Part shown: one piece after another, positions 1 to 8,353 of the stretch
Numbering within the stretch: position 1 is the stretch's first letter
Layout: the number at the start of each line of letters is the position of its first letter
Origin: an uncultured Muribaculaceae bacterium
GTDB taxonomy: Bacteria; Bacteroidota; Bacteroidia; Bacteroidales; Muribaculaceae
Direction of reading: 5' to 3'
Length of the DNA: 64,000 nucleotides
Assembly (NCBI GenBank): GCA_910586995.1
Contig: CAJUKZ010000001.1
Span: forward strand, 461,968-525,967
Translations under genes and position numbers: made by a program
The notes under the pieces: generated by a model
What the model was told of the DNA's origin: nothing
Databases searched by the model: none
What the model saw: the letters and a program-made list of their open reading frames with translations, nothing else

Positions 1-242
1 TGCTTGTCTACCGCATCCATGATATCCACAGCAAGCGATTCCGGCGGTGCAACTGTCGTTGTACCGGAGTGCAATGTACCGAACATCAGTGCATCCGCCT
101 TCATGTCGTCGGGCAGGGATTCTCTATCCGTTGAGTTGAAGAACTCCTGCAACTCGCGCATGCCGGAGTCTGAGACAGTGCCGTCGTAGTACTGTCCGAG
201 CAGATTGCGGATACGTTGGATGTATGTTTGCGATTCGGTCAT
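1..242 (-). CDS. Partial protein downstream of ECF sigma factor (anti-sigma-like N-terminus)
   Basis: Only the first 80 codons are present; the reading frame runs off the left edge. It starts at an ATG 14 bases after the stop of the ECF sigma factor, so the two are almost certainly co-transcribed. The visible part begins with a helical segment around LLGQYYDGTVSDSGMRELQ, followed by a spacer about a small number of residues being left over. A short N-terminal helix of this kind (a few residues, Y-D-G-x-x-S, then an amphipathic helix) is common in Bacteroidota anti-sigma or membrane proteins encoded after ECF factors. The membrane segment expected for an anti-sigma factor would lie outside the window, so the function is an inference from position and a weak sequence pattern. 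Confidence 0.6.
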   Translation of the reverse strand, partial: MTESQTYIQRIRNLLGQYYDGTVSDSGMRELQEFFNSTDRESLPDDMKADALMFGTLHSGTTTVAPPESLAVDIMDAVDK

Positions 243-256
243 TTGCTATATGTATT

Positions 257-808
257 CTATTGTATATGGTTCCTGAATAGTTCTCTCAGTTTTCTGCGTC
301 CGCGGGATAGCAGTGTGCGGACGTTCTCGGGGCTTAGTCCGGTGATCTGGCGTATTTCTTCGTTCGAGCAACCGTCATAGGCGTTGAGGCGTATCACCGT
401 CTGCTGATCCTCCGGCAGCGACTCTATGAACTTCTCAACTACCCTGAGGCTTTCGGACTGTTCGATGCGTTCCTGAGGACTCGCCTGAGCTTCCTTAAGA
501 TCGGTGTGTATGTCGAGAGGTTCGCTGTATCTTGCCGTGCGACGCCTTTTGCAGTCGATGCTCTGATTCCTGACGGCAGTCATGCAGTATGAACGTATGT
601 TGCGCATATTCGCGAGCTCATATCTGTTGTCCCACAATCTTATGAACACCTCCTGCACTATATCGGAGGCTTCGTCGGAATCGTGGACGGCCGAATACGC
701 CAGCCGCCACATGTCGCCCGAGCATGCATCTACAATCTTTTTGAACTCATGTCTCTCCACAATCAGCGCATCGGGTGTAATAGCGCCCTGCCGCGCACAC
801 CGGCTCAA
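257..808 (-). CDS. RNA polymerase ECF-type sigma factor
   Basis: A 183-residue sigma-70 family factor of the extracytoplasmic function class, which would direct core RNA polymerase to a small regulon in response to an envelope or environmental signal. Region 2 is visible around residues 22-95 (DEASDIVQEVFIRLWDNR, then NIRSYCMTAVRNQSID), and region 4 around 125-180 with the helix-turn-helix stretch GCSNEEIRQITGLSPENV and the terminal LLSRGRRKLRE. Length fits the class. The first 15-20 residues are not conserved in the family, so the true start could be slightly inside. It is followed after 14 bases by a likely anti-sigma or partner gene that is cut by the window edge. Confidence 0.9.
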   Translation of the reverse strand: MSRCARQGAITPDALIVERHEFKKIVDACSGDMWRLAYSAVHDSDEASDIVQEVFIRLWDNRYELANMRNIRSYCMTAVRNQSIDCKRRRTARYSEPLDIHTDLKEAQASPQERIEQSESLRVVEKFIESLPEDQQTVIRLNAYDGCSNEEIRQITGLSPENVRTLLSRGRRKLRELFRNHIQ

Positions 809-944
809 CGGTATGCGCGACAGGTGCGGAGTTCATCATTTCAGTCAATTGTCTCATGCATTCAGTCTGGTTGTCTGTACATAAGACGTATGCATTCCTG
901 ATTTGTTACACTTTAGATGCAAAAAAATCGTATGGATGTTTATT

Positions 945-1640
945 TTATTCGCCTCCGTCCGAGTATCTGTGCAGCAGGTTGACCAGTTCGCGCCTCGATA
1001 CCACCTTTATCTCGTTTGCCGAATAGGTGATCATGCCTTTTTGAGCCATGTTGTCCAATGCTGCTATGAAGCTCGACCGCTGGACACCGAAGAATGAATA
1101 TAGATCGCGCTGCCGGCATGTGAGCACTATGTCTTTTCCGGCCGGCTGTGTCAGTGATGTGATCCACAAGGCTATGCGCTCCTCGATAGATCCGGTGGTG
1201 AGGGCCAGGATGCCTACCACTGACTTCTGTGCGTTCATCGACAGTATGTTCAGGAAGTTGAGCATGAATATGGGATCGGACGACAGGATCTTCAGGTAGT
1301 CGTTTTTTGAGATCTGGAGTATGCCTGCGGTTTCCTCGGCAGTTACGGTATTCGGATAGTTGGTAACTCTGCCGAACAGGAAGTCAGGAGCTATGACATT
1401 CGAGCGGTCAAGAGTCTGCGACACCCTGAAGCGCCCGTCGGAGTTCACCACAGTGCATCGGACGCTGCCCGATATGATGAACATGACATGCGTGCACGGA
1501 TCACCGGCTTTCACGATTGTTTCTCCCGGCGTATATTTCAGGAAGTGGAATTTCGAGACTTCCACCACTCTCTCTATTTTCTCTCTTGAGACGCCGCGGA
1601 AGAATGGCAGGCTCAGGAGCAGGTCAAACATACTGTTCAT
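945..1640 (-). CDS. Crp/Fnr family transcriptional regulator
   Basis: A 231-residue protein with a cyclic-nucleotide-binding-like beta-roll at roughly residues 8-130 (LPFFRGVSREKIERV, PGETIVKAGDPCTHVMFIISG) and a C-terminal winged helix at 150-225 (LTCRQRDLYSFFGVQRSSFIAALDNM is the recognition region). No cysteine cluster for an iron-sulfur centre is visible at the N-terminus, so this is not a classical oxygen-sensing Fnr. Bacteroidota have many such regulators of unknown ligand. It is transcribed in the same direction as the sigma factor, 136 bases upstream of it; whether they share a transcript is not clear. Confidence 0.88.
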   Translation of the reverse strand: MNSMFDLLLSLPFFRGVSREKIERVVEVSKFHFLKYTPGETIVKAGDPCTHVMFIISGSVRCTVVNSDGRFRVSQTLDRSNVIAPDFLFGRVTNYPNTVTAEETAGILQISKNDYLKILSSDPIFMLNFLNILSMNAQKSVVGILALTTGSIEERIALWITSLTQPAGKDIVLTCRQRDLYSFFGVQRSSFIAALDNMAQKGMITYSANEIKVVSRRELVNLLHRYSDGGE

Positions 1641-1700
1641 AATGGTAGTTGTGTACTCTTTGTCTATTAAACAATCTGTGTGCGCCCTAAGTTTGTGGTT

Positions 1701-2648
1701 CTATATGGTGAAAGTAGGTTTGAGAGAGAGATGGCAACCCATCGACGTCTTGAAGGCACACAGTCCGTAGGCCGGGATGCCGTTTTCAGACGAAGGGCCA
1801 AGATCAATCACCGATGCTTTACCGATGTCGAGCAGGTGTGTCGCCAATCTGTGGAAAAGCAGACGCATCGGATGCATGTGCGACCACTGTGGCAGATCGC
1901 CCCAGTACACAGGTTGATATACATTGTCGGAGGAGTAGTAGCCTATCTGTGCGGCGGCGTCTTCTCCGTCGCAGGTGATAACCGACAGAAGCCCGCCTGT
2001 CATCATAAATGTGTCGGTAAGCTGGTCGAGCGACATTTTCACCGGATAGCCTTTATCGGAATGGTTGGCTTCTATGATCCTGTAGACCCGCTCTATCTGG
2101 TTGCGGTCTGCGGAATCGGGTATTTCGTAAACCATACGGTCTGAATTTATGGCTCTGCGCAGTTCCTGACGTGCGGTGCGCGACGGTGGTGTTGCCGGAT
2201 CAGCAGCACGCTCCACTTCACAGTGGTAATTATAGTCGGCGTGCCTCAGTGTGCCTCCGGCAGTAAGTATGGCCGCTTTCAATGCGGGCAGAAAATCGGG
2301 TGCATAGAAATCGGGGGGCAAAGTAAGGTGCATGTTTCCTCCTGCATATGAGTGAAGGCTGCGCATGCATTCCACAAGAACCTCCACAGGCAAGACTGTG
2401 TTTGCCGACGGACAGGAATATGGTGCTGAAAACGGTGCGAGAATCTGTCCGTCGCGGCGGCCGGCTATCCATCCCATGACCGGGTTGCCGCTGCTGTCGA
2501 AGAAAACAAGGTGCAGCGTCTCCTCTGCCCGTGCTGAGTTCAGTGTTGCGAAGTCCACGGAGTCGAATACGCTCACTGTATGCGGAAACATACGGGTGTA
2601 TTCGCCGGAATCTACGTTGCGTATAGTTATCTTACCCAGGCTTGTCAT
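1701..2648 (-). CDS. Acyltransferase-fold (GNAT/FemAB-like) protein
   Basis: A 315-residue protein that looks like the duplicated acetyltransferase fold of the FemAB/GNAT_6 group: a first half with LVFFDSSGNPVMGWIAGRRDG, a basic linker (SRTARQELRRAINSDRMVYE), and a second half with IERVYRIIEANHSDKGYPVKMSLDQL and VIDLGPSSENGIPAYGLCAFKTSMG. The ending 'GLCAFKTSMGC' resembles the end of FemAB-like domains, where the fold closes. Substrate unknown; proteins of this type in Bacteroidota are often near cell-surface glycan genes but here it sits at the end of a translation-related operon. Its start codon overlaps the stop of the upstream Sua5-type gene by four bases. Family placement is by pattern only. 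Confidence 0.6.
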   Translation of the reverse strand: MTSLGKITIRNVDSGEYTRMFPHTVSVFDSVDFATLNSARAEETLHLVFFDSSGNPVMGWIAGRRDGQILAPFSAPYSCPSANTVLPVEVLVECMRSLHSYAGGNMHLTLPPDFYAPDFLPALKAAILTAGGTLRHADYNYHCEVERAADPATPPSRTARQELRRAINSDRMVYEIPDSADRNQIERVYRIIEANHSDKGYPVKMSLDQLTDTFMMTGGLLSVITCDGEDAAAQIGYYSSDNVYQPVYWGDLPQWSHMHPMRLLFHRLATHLLDIGKASVIDLGPSSENGIPAYGLCAFKTSMGCHLSLKPTFTI

Positions 2649-3259
2649 TCTTCAAAAATGCCTTTCCCTTGGCGCAGTATGACGGGATTGTTGCTGTCTG
2701 TCAGGTCCACTATGGTGGATGGTATGCATTCTCCGGCGCCGCCATCGGCCATTATGTCGGCCGTGCCTTCATAGCGCGAAGCGATTGACATAGGTTCTTC
2801 TATATCGCCTGCTTCGAGTCCGTCGGTCGCAATGGATGTAGCCATAAGCGGTCTGTCGAGCGAGTTCGCTATTTCACGGGCAATGGCATTGTCCGGCACA
2901 CGTATGCCCACTGTGCGCCGTCCTCTGAAAGCTTTCGGAAGCGAAGAAGATGCCGGCAGTATGAATGTGAACGGTCCCGGAAGGTATTTACGCAGGATGG
3001 AGAATGCCTTGTTGTCGATATGCGCGTATCCGGATGCCTGTGAGATATCGGAGCAGACTATTGACAGCAGATGTTTGGCAGGGTTGATGGATTTCGCCTT
3101 GCACAGACGTTCGATTGCACGATTGTCCAGACAGTCGCAGCCGAGGGCGTAGAGCGAGTCGGTAGGGAAGATGATGCATCCTCCGTTGTCGATAGTCGAA
3201 GTTATCTCGTCGATGTACGGTCTGTTGATGTTGGAGGGATAGAGTCGCAGTGTTTTCAT
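2645..3259 (-). CDS. L-threonylcarbamoyladenylate synthase (Sua5/YciO/YrdC)
   Basis: A 204-residue single-domain YrdC-fold enzyme. The family forms threonylcarbamoyl-AMP from threonine, bicarbonate and ATP for the t6A modification of tRNAs reading ANN codons. Family signatures visible: GGCIIFPTDSLYALGCD near the N-terminus, the KSINPAKHLLSIVCSD segment with the conserved lysine-rich nucleotide site, PGPFTFILPAS, and the R-x-VGIRVPDNAIAREI motif. Short length means it lacks the C-terminal Sua5 domain (TsaC/YciO type). It is the middle gene of three, with four-base overlaps on both sides, so translation is probably coupled. Confidence 0.9.
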   Translation of the reverse strand: MKTLRLYPSNINRPYIDEITSTIDNGGCIIFPTDSLYALGCDCLDNRAIERLCKAKSINPAKHLLSIVCSDISQASGYAHIDNKAFSILRKYLPGPFTFILPASSSLPKAFRGRRTVGIRVPDNAIAREIANSLDRPLMATSIATDGLEAGDIEEPMSIASRYEGTADIMADGGAGECIPSTIVDLTDSNNPVILRQGKGIFEE

Positions 3260-3924
3260 GGGGTGAAGGTTCGTACAGTTATGTTTGAGGCATCTGCAAA
3301 CGTATGCAGAAGCCTGGTACTTAGTTCTATTGTCTCGTCCTCAGGAGTTTCGGTGGCGTACATGTTGACGATCATCAGCAGCCGGCGTGTGTCCTCGCTG
3401 ATCTTCGTGCGTTCGTTGTCGCTTGTGGGCGTGCCTATCCCACCGGCTGAGTCGCGGTAGACGGGCAGTCCTTCTATGTTGAGCATTCCGCGTCCGATGC
3501 CTTCGAAGGGTTCTCCGGCTTGTCCTCGTCCCAGACGCAGCACTTTGCCTTCGACACGGTCTGCGTCGAAGCCTCCGATGGAATATCCGGTGTACATGGA
3601 TATATAGTTGATTATATCTACCAACGACGTTATGCGGTAAAGTTCCATTCCTTTCACAGCCCTGCGGCACAGGGCCTCGGCCGATGGTCTGTAGCGGTTT
3701 GGCTCTTTTCCCAAGGCTTTGTATGCCGCGCGTGTGGCCGCTATTGCCGGACGGCGGTTTACCATCCCGAGCGCGTAACGGCTGCGGATGTCTGCGGCCA
3801 GATCTCCGAGCAAGTTCCAAAATTCGTCAGGAGTATGGCTGTTGCGCACATTGGCCTCCAGAACGATGACACGCAGCCCGGGGGCGGCGCGGCGTATTTC
3901 TTCGTCGAATTCTATCTCTATCAT
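3256..3924 (-). CDS. Free-standing B3/4 domain protein (PheT-editing-like)
   Basis: The protein, 222 residues from the ATG at 3924, matches the B3/B4 domain found in the beta subunit of phenylalanyl-tRNA synthetase, where it hydrolyses mischarged Tyr-tRNA. Free-standing copies are known and thought to edit tRNA or bind amino acids. Visible: NRRPAIAATRAAYKALGKEPNRYRPSAEALCRRAVKG, SLVDIINYISMYTGYSIGGFDAD, and GRGMLNIEGLPVYRDSAGGIGTPTSDNERTKI, the usual B3/4 landmarks. A longer frame exists upstream, but the promoter at 3963-3993 lies inside it, so the shorter start is right. It is first in an operon with the Sua5-type and acyltransferase-like genes. Confidence 0.85.
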   Translation of the reverse strand: MIEIEFDEEIRRAAPGLRVIVLEANVRNSHTPDEFWNLLGDLAADIRSRYALGMVNRRPAIAATRAAYKALGKEPNRYRPSAEALCRRAVKGMELYRITSLVDIINYISMYTGYSIGGFDADRVEGKVLRLGRGQAGEPFEGIGRGMLNIEGLPVYRDSAGGIGTPTSDNERTKISEDTRRLLMIVNMYATETPEDETIELSTRLLHTFADASNITVRTFTP

Positions 3925-3962
3925 GGGAGCTTGTTTTTTCAAAAACCTAAAGGCTTGAAATG

Positions 3963-3993
3963 CAAAATTATGCAACAAATCCCAATTATGCAA
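3963..3993 (-). promoter_or_regulatory. Promoter for the B3/4 - Sua5 operon
   Basis: On the minus strand a TTG (3993-3991) is followed after 20 bases by TAATTTTG (3970-3963), matching the Bacteroidota housekeeping consensus. It places the transcript start about 30-35 bases before the ATG at 3924 and excludes the longer reading frame. Confidence 0.75.
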
Positions 3994-4002
3994 CCTCCAG
4001 AC

Positions 4003-4608
4003 TCAGTAAAGCACTACGGTAAGGGATATTTCGCCCTGTGCGCCGGTGATGTGCACGGCCTCGATGTCGGCAGTGGCACTCGGGCCGGTGAAGAACGCCC
4101 CGTATTGTGCTGATCCTGGTTTTATCGTAGAGTAGGCGCGGTGCATGTCGGGCAATATGCGGCTATGGTCCAGAAGCAGATACAGATCGGTGGACAGCAG
4201 CGCGCATGCGGCCAGGCCAAGCGACCTGTCTGTGACCCATACAGATCCGGTCTCTCCTACGCCATATTCTCCTTCTGCCACGCAGATCTCTACTTCCGAG
4301 GCCTTGTGAGGATCTGCGTCAGCTTCTTCGTGGTCTACATTGCCATGGTATCCACTTATGGCGGAATATACCTTTTTGGATTGTTTGTCTATATGGCTTT
4401 CAAGCCAGGAGATGGCCTCGTCGCGTGAGGTTGTGGATACTATCTGTCCGTCGAAACTGAGTAGTTTCTGCCTGAAATTGTCGGAAGGGTCGCCCGGAAC
4501 GGTGAACATCGGCACGTCGGGTAGCGGGCACGCCTGTGGCCTGCCTTCACGGATGCGGGCAAGAATGCTGTCGCGTGATGAGGCCTGTCTTGAAGGTGAA
4601 TCGTTCAT
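4003..4608 (-). CDS. lutC: LutC-like LUD domain protein of lactate utilization
   Basis: A 201-residue LUD (LutC/YkgG) domain protein, third gene of lutABC, which together oxidises L-lactate to pyruvate. The domain is recognised from FDGQIVSTTSRDEAISWLESHI, the central VCVAEGEYGVGETGSVW-like stretch (here CVAEGEYGVGETGSVWV) and the C-terminal SILPDMHRAYS and HGPSATADIEAVHITGAQGE-type ending (here TGPSATADIEAVHITGAQGE). The chosen ATG overlaps the lutB stop by four bases; a longer upstream frame would overlap lutB extensively and is rejected. Confidence 0.88.
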   Translation of the reverse strand: MNDSPSRQASSRDSILARIREGRPQACPLPDVPMFTVPGDPSDNFRQKLLSFDGQIVSTTSRDEAISWLESHIDKQSKKVYSAISGYHGNVDHEEADADPHKASEVEICVAEGEYGVGETGSVWVTDRSLGLAACALLSTDLYLLLDHSRILPDMHRAYSTIKPGSAQYGAFFTGPSATADIEAVHITGAQGEISLTVVLY

Positions 4609-5990
4609 TGTTTCTTGCCGGGTTTTATATTTTTTTCGTAATATTGTCTGAATGTCTGTGCCGGAGGTTCCGGGTTGGTATGCTCCCTGGCCCACGGATT
4701 CAGCTGTGATTCCGTGAGTCCCTGAGGCAGGTTTCTGAGCGCCCATAGTCCGAGTTTCTCTGCTTTTGCAAGGTTGGAGGCATCTTTGAGCACCATTCCT
4801 GCGGCAGACATCTCCATGTCGTGTATGAGCATTGAATTCCCGGATTCCACCACTTTGTTCCTCCAGTAGAATATGATTTCGGGCAGTGGTACTCTCACGG
4901 GGCATACCGCTCCGCATGATCCGCAGTGGGTGCATGAGTATGGCAGCCGGGCATACCGGTCAAGATCGTAGCTCGGTTCGAGGGCGATGCCTATCGGTCC
5001 CATGTAGGGCGCATCATAGCTTAGTCCGGAAGTGCGCCGGAACACCGGACATGTATTCATGCAGGCTCCGCATCGTATGCATTTCAGCGCTTCCCGATAG
5101 TCCGGCGACGAGAGCCTTGCTGAACGGCCGTTGTCCACTATCACTATGTGCATTTCCTGTCCTTTACGAGGCCCGTGATAGTGCGATGTGTATTGTGTGA
5201 TGTCGAATCCTAAAGCGTTGCGCGACAGCATACGTACCATCAGTGCCACATCAGACATGCGTGGCACAATCTTTTCGAGTCCCATCGACGCTATGTACAG
5301 CGGCGGCACGTTGGCGCTTATGTCTGCATTGCCTTCATTGGTGCACACCACTATACCGCCGGTCTCGGCTACAGCGAAGTTGACACCGCTCATGCCGGCA
5401 TCGGCATGCTTGTATTTCTCGCGCATATGGGCGCGCATCACTGAGTTCAGGTAATGTGGGTCGTCATTGGATGGGTCGCTTCCGAGTGTTCTGGCAAACA
5501 GGGCTGCCACATCGGTGCGCAACTTATGGATGGCCGGCATCACGATGTGCGACGGACGCTGTTGGTCGAGTTGCTGTATGCGTTCGCCAAGGTCGGCTTC
5601 ATAGACCTCTATGCCATGTTCGCCAAGATATTCGCGCATACCGCATTCGTCCATAAGCATGGATTTTCCTTTGGTCACAGTCTTCACTCCATGTGCACTA
5701 AGTATGTCGAGCACTATAGAGTTGTGTTCTGCGGCATCTGCTGCCCAATGCACATGTATGCCGTTGGCAGTGGCGTTGCGTTCGAATTCTTCAAGATATT
5801 CATCAAGCCTCGAGAGTGTATGCCGTTTGATATCGGATGCGAGGGTACGCATCTCCTCCCACTCGGGGATTGCCGAGGTAACATTATCGCGTCGCATTCG
5901 GGCCGCCCACAGGCATCTGTCGTGGCTCTCGCGGTGGGCTGTGTCTTTTATAAAAGCTTCTCCGAGCTTTACTTGATTGACTTGTCTCAT
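4605..5990 (-). CDS. lutB: LutB-like iron-sulfur protein of lactate utilization
   Basis: A 461-residue protein with an N-terminal LUD domain (roughly residues 60-290, including AGMSGVNFAVAETGGIVVCTNEGN) and a C-terminal pair of 4Fe-4S motifs, CIRCGACMNTCP and CTHCGSCGAVCP, the standard LutB layout. It is the electron-transfer core of the LutABC L-lactate dehydrogenase complex. The start at 5990 overlaps the lutA stop by four bases. A longer in-frame extension reaching 6206 would lie inside lutA and is not used. No missing cysteines. Confidence 0.93.
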   Translation of the reverse strand: MRQVNQVKLGEAFIKDTAHRESHDRCLWAARMRRDNVTSAIPEWEEMRTLASDIKRHTLSRLDEYLEEFERNATANGIHVHWAADAAEHNSIVLDILSAHGVKTVTKGKSMLMDECGMREYLGEHGIEVYEADLGERIQQLDQQRPSHIVMPAIHKLRTDVAALFARTLGSDPSNDDPHYLNSVMRAHMREKYKHADAGMSGVNFAVAETGGIVVCTNEGNADISANVPPLYIASMGLEKIVPRMSDVALMVRMLSRNALGFDITQYTSHYHGPRKGQEMHIVIVDNGRSARLSSPDYREALKCIRCGACMNTCPVFRRTSGLSYDAPYMGPIGIALEPSYDLDRYARLPYSCTHCGSCGAVCPVRVPLPEIIFYWRNKVVESGNSMLIHDMEMSAAGMVLKDASNLAKAEKLGLWALRNLPQGLTESQLNPWAREHTNPEPPAQTFRQYYEKNIKPGKKQ

Positions 5991-6733
5991 GGTCTTGCGT
6001 CTCCGTTTAGCAGTTCGGTGATGTAGAATGTCTTTATGTCGATGCCGTGTTTTCGTGCTATTGTCTGCTGGTGCAGCAGGCACGAGTAGTCGGCCGACGT
6101 GACGTAGCGGTAGCCGTTGCGGGCATAGTCGTTCACTTTGTCTATACCCATCTGTCCTGAGCAGCTTGTGTCCCAGATCGAGAAAGCACCCCCGAATCCG
6201 CAGCATTCGTCGCGGCGTGTGGCGTAGACTACTTCGAGTCCGTCGACAAGCCCCAGCAGGTCGGCTGTCTTTGAAAAGTCAGGTATCGCCAGTTCGGATG
6301 GCTTGGCTTCAAGCAGATAGCGGAGAGAGTGGCAACCGTTATGAAGTGCGACTTTGTGAGGAAAATGTGCCCACGGCAAGGAATCTACACGCAGTATGTC
6401 GTGCAGGAATTCCACCGGATCGCACACGCTTGCGCGTATGGCCTTCACCTGGTCGGTCTGTTCAATCCCGTCGAAGTGTGCCCGGAATTGGTCTGTGCAG
6501 ATTCCGGATGGCACTACCACATGGTCGTAGCCTGAGAGCAAAGGCACGAGGCCGGACTCAAGACGGCATGCTTTCTTGCCATAGCCCATGTCGGTGAACG
6601 GCAGGGCGCAGCATGATGCCTGCTCGATGAATTCCGGATCGAGTCCGAATCGGCGCAGTAGGTTATAGGTGGAGATCGCCACTTGTGGCGCAAGCATGTC
6701 CACATAGCATGGCACGAAGAATCCTATTCTCAT
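5987..6733 (-). CDS. lutA: LutA-like cysteine-rich (CCG) protein of lactate utilization
   Basis: A 248-residue (Fe-S)-binding protein with two CCG domains: CYVDMLAPQVAISTYNLL with QASCCALPFTD, and HNGCHSLRYLLEAKP with RRDECCGFGGAFS. This is the LutA/GlpC-like subunit of the L-lactate oxidation complex. It is first in the lutA-lutB-lutC operon, with four-base overlaps between all three genes. The ATG at 6733 is chosen because the family starts at MRIGFFVPCY; the upstream frame crosses a terminator. No lactate permease or lldR-like regulator is adjacent. Confidence 0.92.
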   Translation of the reverse strand: MRIGFFVPCYVDMLAPQVAISTYNLLRRFGLDPEFIEQASCCALPFTDMGYGKKACRLESGLVPLLSGYDHVVVPSGICTDQFRAHFDGIEQTDQVKAIRASVCDPVEFLHDILRVDSLPWAHFPHKVALHNGCHSLRYLLEAKPSELAIPDFSKTADLLGLVDGLEVVYATRRDECCGFGGAFSIWDTSCSGQMGIDKVNDYARNGYRYVTSADYSCLLHQQTIARKHGIDIKTFYITELLNGDARP

Positions 6734-6754
6734 AATCTGACTTTGTGATGAAAA

Positions 6755-6802
6755 AATATCATGGACTTGTTCGCTTCGATAGCAGGACAGGTCCATGATA
6801 TT
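6755..6802 (-). terminator. Terminator after the GH109 gene
   Basis: A 12-base perfect inverted repeat (AATATCATGGAC at 6755 and its complement ending at 6802) around a 24-base loop; on the minus strand it is followed by a run of six T. It separates the GH109 gene from lutA. Confidence 0.8.
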
Positions 6803-6835
6803 CTAACGATTGTACGCCGGATTTTGTTTGCCGGC

Positions 6836-8239
6836 TTATTTGGCTGTCGCGTGTCTGTAGCCTTTGACTTTATTCCACGCTCCTCGGGTGAAGTCAGGGT
6901 ATGCTACAGGTGCTGAGTCATGCTCGAGTGATATGGCCGACAGCGGGGATATGGCGCACCATTCCGCCAGGTCGTAGACATCCATGTCGAGCGGCAGTCC
7001 GTTGCGCAGGCAATAGATCAGTCTGTAGTCCATGATATAGTCCATGCCTCCGTGGCCTCCTACGGTCTTTGCCATTTCGCCCACTTCGCGTATCAGAGGA
7101 TGAGTATATTTCTCAAGCAGAGCCTTCTCCTGTTCCTCGCTTATGAATCCGTGAGCGCTCAGGTTCTGATAGTCAGGAACAAGAGTCGAGTCGATCTGTC
7201 CGGGTTCGAATGCATAGCCTTGGCGCATGTATTTGTTGGCGAAACCTTTTGTGCCGGTAAGCTGATACATGCGAGAGTACGGCCGGGGATTCACCACGTC
7301 GTGCTGTATCAATATTGTCTTTCCATTTTCTGTCTTCATCATGGACATGGTGTGGTCGCCGTTGGCGAATTCTTCAGGACGGCTGCCGGTGGTTTTCTCT
7401 ATATAGTCGGGAGCGCCTACGGCCTTTGTGTCCATCGCTACAAGTGAGGTGATGCGGTCGCCACGGTGAATGTCGAGCAGTTGGCATGCCGGGCCCATAC
7501 CGTGTGTGGGATATACGTCGCCTCGGTGCTTGCTATTGTAGTCCATTCGCCAGTTGTTCCAGTAAAGTGGCCAGAATTCAGTCAGGTCGTGGATGTAGCT
7601 GCCCTCCACGTGCAGGACCTCTCCGAAAAGGCCTTGCTGTGCCATGTTGAGCGTGTTCAGTTCGAAAAAGTCGTATACGCAGTTCTCAAGCTGCATGCAA
7701 TGCTTGCGTGTGCGCTCCGACGCGTCGACGAGCTGCCATATCTCCTCAAGGGTGAGGGCAGCCGGAACTTCGATTGCAGTGTGCTTTCCGTGTTCCATAG
7801 CATACAATGCCATAGGAGCATGGTTGAGCCAATCGGTAGCGATATAGACAAGATCGATGTCGTCGCGGTCGCAAAGTTGCTTCCATGCATCTTCAGATCC
7901 GAAATACAATGCCGGAGCTGGCATTCCGGCTTCTTCCACAGGGCGGGCTGCATTTGCAGTGCGGGCCGAGTCGATATCGCAGATAGCAGTGATCTTTGTG
8001 CCCGGAATGTGTGTGAAGCGCGACACAGCATCCGCTCCGCGCATTCCCAGGCCAATGAAGCCTACGCGCACGGTGTCTATGGCCGGAGCGGCAAACCCTA
8101 TCATGTCGGTTTGTCCTTCAGGGCGGGTGGGAATTTCTGTCTCGATCACATTTGATTCATTACTCCTGTCACTGCAAGAACTGGACAACACCGACAGCGC
8201 GGTTGCTGCAGCACAGACGATAAGATAAGAAAATTTCAT
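6836..8239 (-). CDS. GH109-type Gfo/Idh/MocA lipoprotein (alpha-N-acetylgalactosaminidase-like)
   Basis: A 467-residue protein with a lipoprotein signal (lipobox LSSSC, cysteine 22, followed by SDRSNES). The rest is an NAD-binding Gfo/Idh/MocA fold: RVGFIGLGMRGADAV (Rossmann glycine loop), HGKHTAIEVPAALTLEEIW, and SERTRKHCMQLENCVYDFFELNTLNMAQQGLFGEVLHVEG, a stretch typical of glycoside hydrolase family 109. Characterised members hydrolyse alpha-linked GalNAc by an NAD-dependent oxidation-elimination route. Expected location is the envelope, anchored by lipid. Its likely substrates are host or bacterial glycans with terminal alpha-GalNAc. It is followed by its own terminator, so it seems monocistronic. 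Confidence 0.85.
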   Translation of the reverse strand: MKFSYLIVCAAATALSVLSSSCSDRSNESNVIETEIPTRPEGQTDMIGFAAPAIDTVRVGFIGLGMRGADAVSRFTHIPGTKITAICDIDSARTANAARPVEEAGMPAPALYFGSEDAWKQLCDRDDIDLVYIATDWLNHAPMALYAMEHGKHTAIEVPAALTLEEIWQLVDASERTRKHCMQLENCVYDFFELNTLNMAQQGLFGEVLHVEGSYIHDLTEFWPLYWNNWRMDYNSKHRGDVYPTHGMGPACQLLDIHRGDRITSLVAMDTKAVGAPDYIEKTTGSRPEEFANGDHTMSMMKTENGKTILIQHDVVNPRPYSRMYQLTGTKGFANKYMRQGYAFEPGQIDSTLVPDYQNLSAHGFISEEQEKALLEKYTHPLIREVGEMAKTVGGHGGMDYIMDYRLIYCLRNGLPLDMDVYDLAEWCAISPLSAISLEHDSAPVAYPDFTRGAWNKVKGYRHATAK

Positions 8240-8311
8240 GATTCGGATAGGTAGTGTGAACTTTTATAATGATTGGTATGTTGTATATGTCATAAAGCGA
8301 AACCGAATAAT

Positions 8312-8350
8312 GGAAGGATTGGCCCGCGAAGGGCGATCCTTCCGTTTTTT
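8312..8350. terminator. Hairpin after lpxB
   Basis: GGAAGGAT (8312-8319) and ATCCTTCC (8336-8343) form an eight-pair stem with an inner GCCC/GGGC pairing. A six-T run follows on the plus strand and only a short T-rich stretch on the minus strand. It sits just past the lpxB stop, so it probably ends the rnz-tadA-lpxB transcript although the T run favours the other direction. Confidence 0.5.
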
Positions 8351-8353
8351 GTG

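Noticed and set aside
4605..6206. Longer starts for LutB (to 6206) and LutC (to 4935)
   Set aside because: They would overlap the preceding genes heavily; the family starts give four-base overlaps.
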